DNA from: Cauispirillum nitrogeniifigens
GTDB lineage: Bacteria > Pseudomonadota > Alphaproteobacteria > Rhodospirillales > Rhodospirillaceae
NCBI RefSeq assembly: GCF_049800675.1
Contig: NZ_JBLOOT010000002.1
Span: forward strand, 372,001-436,000
Reading direction: 5' to 3'
Length of the DNA: 64,000 nucleotides
The position numbers and the translations under genes were made by a program. The notes under the pieces are model-generated. The model was not told the origin of the DNA, did no database searches, and saw only the letters and a list, made by a program, of their open reading frames with translations. This document shows positions 61,589 to 64,000 of this stretch, piece after piece (the stretch's first letter is position 1; each line of letters opens with the position of its first letter).

Positions 61589-62065
61589 TCATCCAGAAGA
61601 ACCATGAACCCCCCTTGCCCAGCCCTCCAGTCGGTGGCGCATGCGCCGGACGTGGCTGCCCGGCCAATAGAGCCGGCCGCACGACGGGCATTCCCACAGC
61701 GGCCCCGGCAGGGGGCTTGCCGAGAGAGGCAGGCGGTCGTGGAGGTCGGGCGCGGCGTCGCGCAGGGGCACGTTGCACACCAGGCAGCGGCTGAAGGGGG
61801 CGTGCAGCCAGTCGACCGCCAGCCGCTCGCGCAGTTCCGCCGCCTGGGCATCCAGGGTCGGCCCCTCAAGGAGGACGGCCAGCCCGGCGGCGGCGCGGTG
61901 CCGCATCAGGCCGCGATCACGGGTCAGCAACGCCCGCCCCGCGGCGCCGGCCTGGGCCAGGACCAGGGCGTCGGCTTCCCCCGGCCGGGCGGTGGTGGCG
62001 TCATGCCCCGCCGCGCGCAGCCAGCGCGCCAGGCCGCGCAGCATCTCGTCGCAATGCAGTCTCAC
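61589..62065 (-). CDS. Mut7-C RNase-domain protein with zinc ribbon
   Basis: 158 aa, GTG start at 62065. N-terminal PIN-like Mut7-C domain: VRLHCDEMLRGLARWLRAAG with the acidic residue, DADALVLAQ-like region and LLTRDRGL. C-terminal zinc ribbon with CLVCNVPL and CPSCGRLYW. Families with this architecture are predicted RNases or RNA-processing factors; no specific target is known. It stands alone between rpsA and pckG. Confidence 0.85.
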   Translation of the reverse strand: MRLHCDEMLRGLARWLRAAGHDATTARPGEADALVLAQAGAAGRALLTRDRGLMRHRAAAGLAVLLEGPTLDAQAAELRERLAVDWLHAPFSRCLVCNVPLRDAAPDLHDRLPLSASPLPGPLWECPSCGRLYWPGSHVRRMRHRLEGWARGVHGSSG

Positions 62066-62102
62066 CGTCCCGACATGGGGCCCCGGCCCCGCCGAAACAA
62101 GA

Positions 62103-62126
62103 ACGGCCTCCCCGGAGGGAGGCCGT
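62103..62126 (-). terminator. Terminator of pckG
   Basis: On the minus strand ACGGCCTCCC, loop TCCG, GGGAGGCCGT, followed by TCTTGTTTC. Located between the pckG stop (62157) and the Mut7-C gene. Confidence 0.8.
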
Positions 62127-62156
62127 CTTGCAGGCGGGACTGTCGTGGCGACGAGG

Positions 62157-63995
62157 TTACTCGGCGGCCTGGACGCGATCCTGGAGTTCCCACACCTCGG
62201 GGCTGCGCTCCAGGCGGGCGATCTGCATCTGGCGATGCAGCTCCATTTCCTTGGGCAGGCGGTCGCCGAACTTCTCGAACAGCTGCTGCTGGTCGTGCGC
62301 TTCGGTCAGGGCGGCGCCCTTGTAGATCTTCATGATCTCGTCGAAGCGGGCCTTGGGGAAGTCCAGGCCGGCCCAGTGCAGGTCGGAGTGGTGCGGCATC
62401 CAGCCGATGGGGCTTTCCACGCCGGCGCCATGGCCGTTGACGCGGTCGACGATCCACTTCAGGGCGCGCATGTTCTCGCCGAAGCCCGGCCACACGAACT
62501 TGCCGTTCTCGTCCTTGCGGAACCAGTTGACGCGGAACACCCGCGGCGGCTCCGGCAGCTTGCGGCCGACGTTCAGCCAGTGATCCCAGTAGTCGGCCAT
62601 GTTGTAGCCGCAGAACGGCAGCATGGCCATGGGGTCGCGGCGCATGGCGGCCTGGCCGACGGCGGCGGCGGTCGCCTCCGAGCCCATGGTGGCGGCCAGG
62701 TAGACGCCGTGGCTCCAGTTGAAGGCCTGGAACACCAGCGGGAAGTTCTTGGACACGCGGCCGCCGAAGACGAAGGCCGAGACCGGCACGCCGGCGGGGT
62801 TCTCCCACTCGGGGTCGATGGACGGCACCTGGCTGGCCGGGGCGGTGAAGCGCGAGTTCGGGTGCGCGGCGGGACGGCCGCAGCCCGGCTCCCAGTCACG
62901 GCCGGTCCAGTCGATGAGGTGCGCCGGCGCCTCGTCGGTCAGCCCTTCCCACCACACGTCGCCGTCATCGGTCAGCGCCACGTTGGTGAAGATGCAGTTG
63001 GCGTTGAGGGTGGCGATGGCGTTGGGGTTGGACTCGACGTTGGTGCCCGGAGCGACGCCGAACAGCCCGTTTTCCGGGTTGATGGCGCGCAGCTGGCCAT
63101 GGGCGTCGGGCTTGATCCAGGCGATGTCGTCGCCGATGGTGGTGATCTCCCAGCCCTCGAAGCCCTTGGGCGGGATCAGCATGGCGAAGTTGGTCTTGCC
63201 GCAGGCCGACGGGAAGGCGGCGGCGACATAGGTCTTCTCGCCCTGGGGGTTCTTGACGCCCAGGATGAGCATGTGCTCGGCCAGCCAGCCCTCGTCGCGG
63301 GCCATGACCGAGGCGATGCGCAGCGCGAAGCACTTCTTGCCCAGCAGGGCGTTGCCGCCGTAGCCCGAGCCATAGGACCAGATCTCGCGGCTTTCCGGGA
63401 AGTGCACGATGTACTTGGTCTCGTTGCACGGCCAGGCGACGTCCTTCTCGCCGGCGGCGAGCGGCTTGCCGACGGAGTGCATGCACGGCACGAACTCGCC
63501 GTGCTCGCCCAGCACGTCCAGGACCTTGGAGCCCATGCGGGTCATGATGCGCATGTTCACGGCCACATAGGCGCTGTCGGAGATCTCCACGCCGATGTGG
63601 GCGATGTCACTGCCCAGAGGACCCATCGAGAACGGCACCACGTACATGGTGCGGCCCTTCATGCAGCCGTCGAAGAGGCCCGTCAGGGTAGCCCGCATCT
63701 CGTTGGGGTCCATCCAGTTGTTGGTCGGACCCGCGTCGGCCTTGTCGGCGGAGCAGATGAAGGTGCGGTCCTCGACGCGCGCGACGTCGGACGGATCGGA
63801 GCGGCAGAGGTAGCTGTTGGCGCGCTTCTCGGGGTTCAGGCGGATGAAGGTCCCGGCGTCGACCATCTCCTGGCACAGGCGGTCGTATTCCTCCTGCGAG
63901 CCGTCGCACCAGTAGACGCGGTCGGGCTTGCAGAGCTTCGCCATCTCATCGACCCAGGCGAGAAGCTTAGCATTCTTTGTAGGCGCTGCGCTCAT
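62157..63995 (-). CDS. pckG: Phosphoenolpyruvate carboxykinase (GTP)
   Basis: Converts oxaloacetate to PEP with GTP, the first committed step of gluconeogenesis. 612 aa, full length. GTP-PEPCK hallmarks: the P-loop with reactive cysteine AFPSACGKTNFAML (Cys265), then ITTIGDDIAWIKPD, NPNAIATLNANCIFTNVALT and DWEPGCGRPAAHPNSRFT. Quite different from ATP-type PckA. ATG at 63995, 5 bp from the window edge, so the promoter is not visible. GTP-type enzymes are less usual than ATP-type PckA in alphaproteobacteria (recollection). Confidence 0.97.
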   Translation of the reverse strand: MSAAPTKNAKLLAWVDEMAKLCKPDRVYWCDGSQEEYDRLCQEMVDAGTFIRLNPEKRANSYLCRSDPSDVARVEDRTFICSADKADAGPTNNWMDPNEMRATLTGLFDGCMKGRTMYVVPFSMGPLGSDIAHIGVEISDSAYVAVNMRIMTRMGSKVLDVLGEHGEFVPCMHSVGKPLAAGEKDVAWPCNETKYIVHFPESREIWSYGSGYGGNALLGKKCFALRIASVMARDEGWLAEHMLILGVKNPQGEKTYVAAAFPSACGKTNFAMLIPPKGFEGWEITTIGDDIAWIKPDAHGQLRAINPENGLFGVAPGTNVESNPNAIATLNANCIFTNVALTDDGDVWWEGLTDEAPAHLIDWTGRDWEPGCGRPAAHPNSRFTAPASQVPSIDPEWENPAGVPVSAFVFGGRVSKNFPLVFQAFNWSHGVYLAATMGSEATAAAVGQAAMRRDPMAMLPFCGYNMADYWDHWLNVGRKLPEPPRVFRVNWFRKDENGKFVWPGFGENMRALKWIVDRVNGHGAGVESPIGWMPHHSDLHWAGLDFPKARFDEIMKIYKGAALTEAHDQQQLFEKFGDRLPKEMELHRQMQIARLERSPEVWELQDRVQAAE

Positions 63996-64000
63996 ATCCG

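Overview
The window is a 64 kb piece of a G+C-rich bacterial chromosome. Gene content and order point to an alphaproteobacterium, most likely Rhodospirillales (Magnetospirillum/Rhodospirillum-like). The supporting signs are the nusA-rnpM-infB-rbfA-truB-rpsO-pnp string, an Irr-type Fur regulator, a truncated alphaproteobacterial HprK with RapZ and a permease-less PTS, a SAM-II riboswitch before metZ, a very large NAD-glutamate dehydrogenase, an FYDLN-acid-domain protein, DUF1150 beside Hsp20, and aroA (CP4-like class II)-cmk-rpsA. The genus call is inference from memory of gene families, not a database search.

Layout. 1-9.7 kb: transcription/translation operon (nusA 5'-truncated by the window edge) ending in pnp and a glycerophosphodiesterase. 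9.8-19.5 kb: a flavin oxidoreductase with a four-cysteine tail, irr, a MATE exporter, an SH3-type secreted protein, a D-2-hydroxyacid dehydrogenase, pabB, a secreted HEHEH protein, leuB and an alpha/beta hydrolase. 19.5-23.5 kb: a minus-strand regulatory PTS operon hprK-rapZ-EIIA(Man)-ptsH-ptsI. 23.8-30 kb: a Sel1-like secreted protein, a 645-bp A+T-richer gap, a LuxR-type regulator, metZ under a SAM-II riboswitch plus terminator, a VapBC/FitAB toxin-antitoxin pair, and ubiD. 30-38 kb: GAF/HD-GYP protein, lipoprotein, DUF1150-Hsp20, methyltransferase, sufE, a 55-aa protein found by hand, an orphan HisKA-like protein, and a DegT aminotransferase/Gfo-Idh oxidoreductase pair for sugar nucleotide modification. 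38-43 kb: trpS, murJ, polysaccharide deacetylase, RutE-like nitroreductase. 43-54 kb: NAD-GDH with a coupled small gene, a Sel1-linker-SPOR envelope protein, dienelactone hydrolase, and a DctPQM TRAP transporter. 54-64 kb: an LTA-synthase-like sulfatase-fold enzyme, tRNA-Ala(GGC), FYDLN protein, aroA-cmk-rpsA, a Mut7-C protein and GTP-PEPCK.

How genes work together. PEP-linked regulation is prominent: the PTS phosphorelay draws on PEP, and GTP-PEPCK makes PEP. NAD-GDH and the TRAP transporter fit growth on amino and organic acids. Envelope functions (murJ, deacetylase, SPOR protein, LTA-synthase-like enzyme, sugar-nucleotide genes) are scattered but frequent.

No CRISPR array, phage, IS element or recognisable defence island is visible. 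The most unusual content is non-coding: several families of palindromic dispersed repeats. These include a ~125-bp element present twice in opposite orientation at convergent gene ends, a ~90-bp element whose two copies (3 mismatches) each start exactly on a stop codon, and a pair of CATCAACCGATC hairpins.
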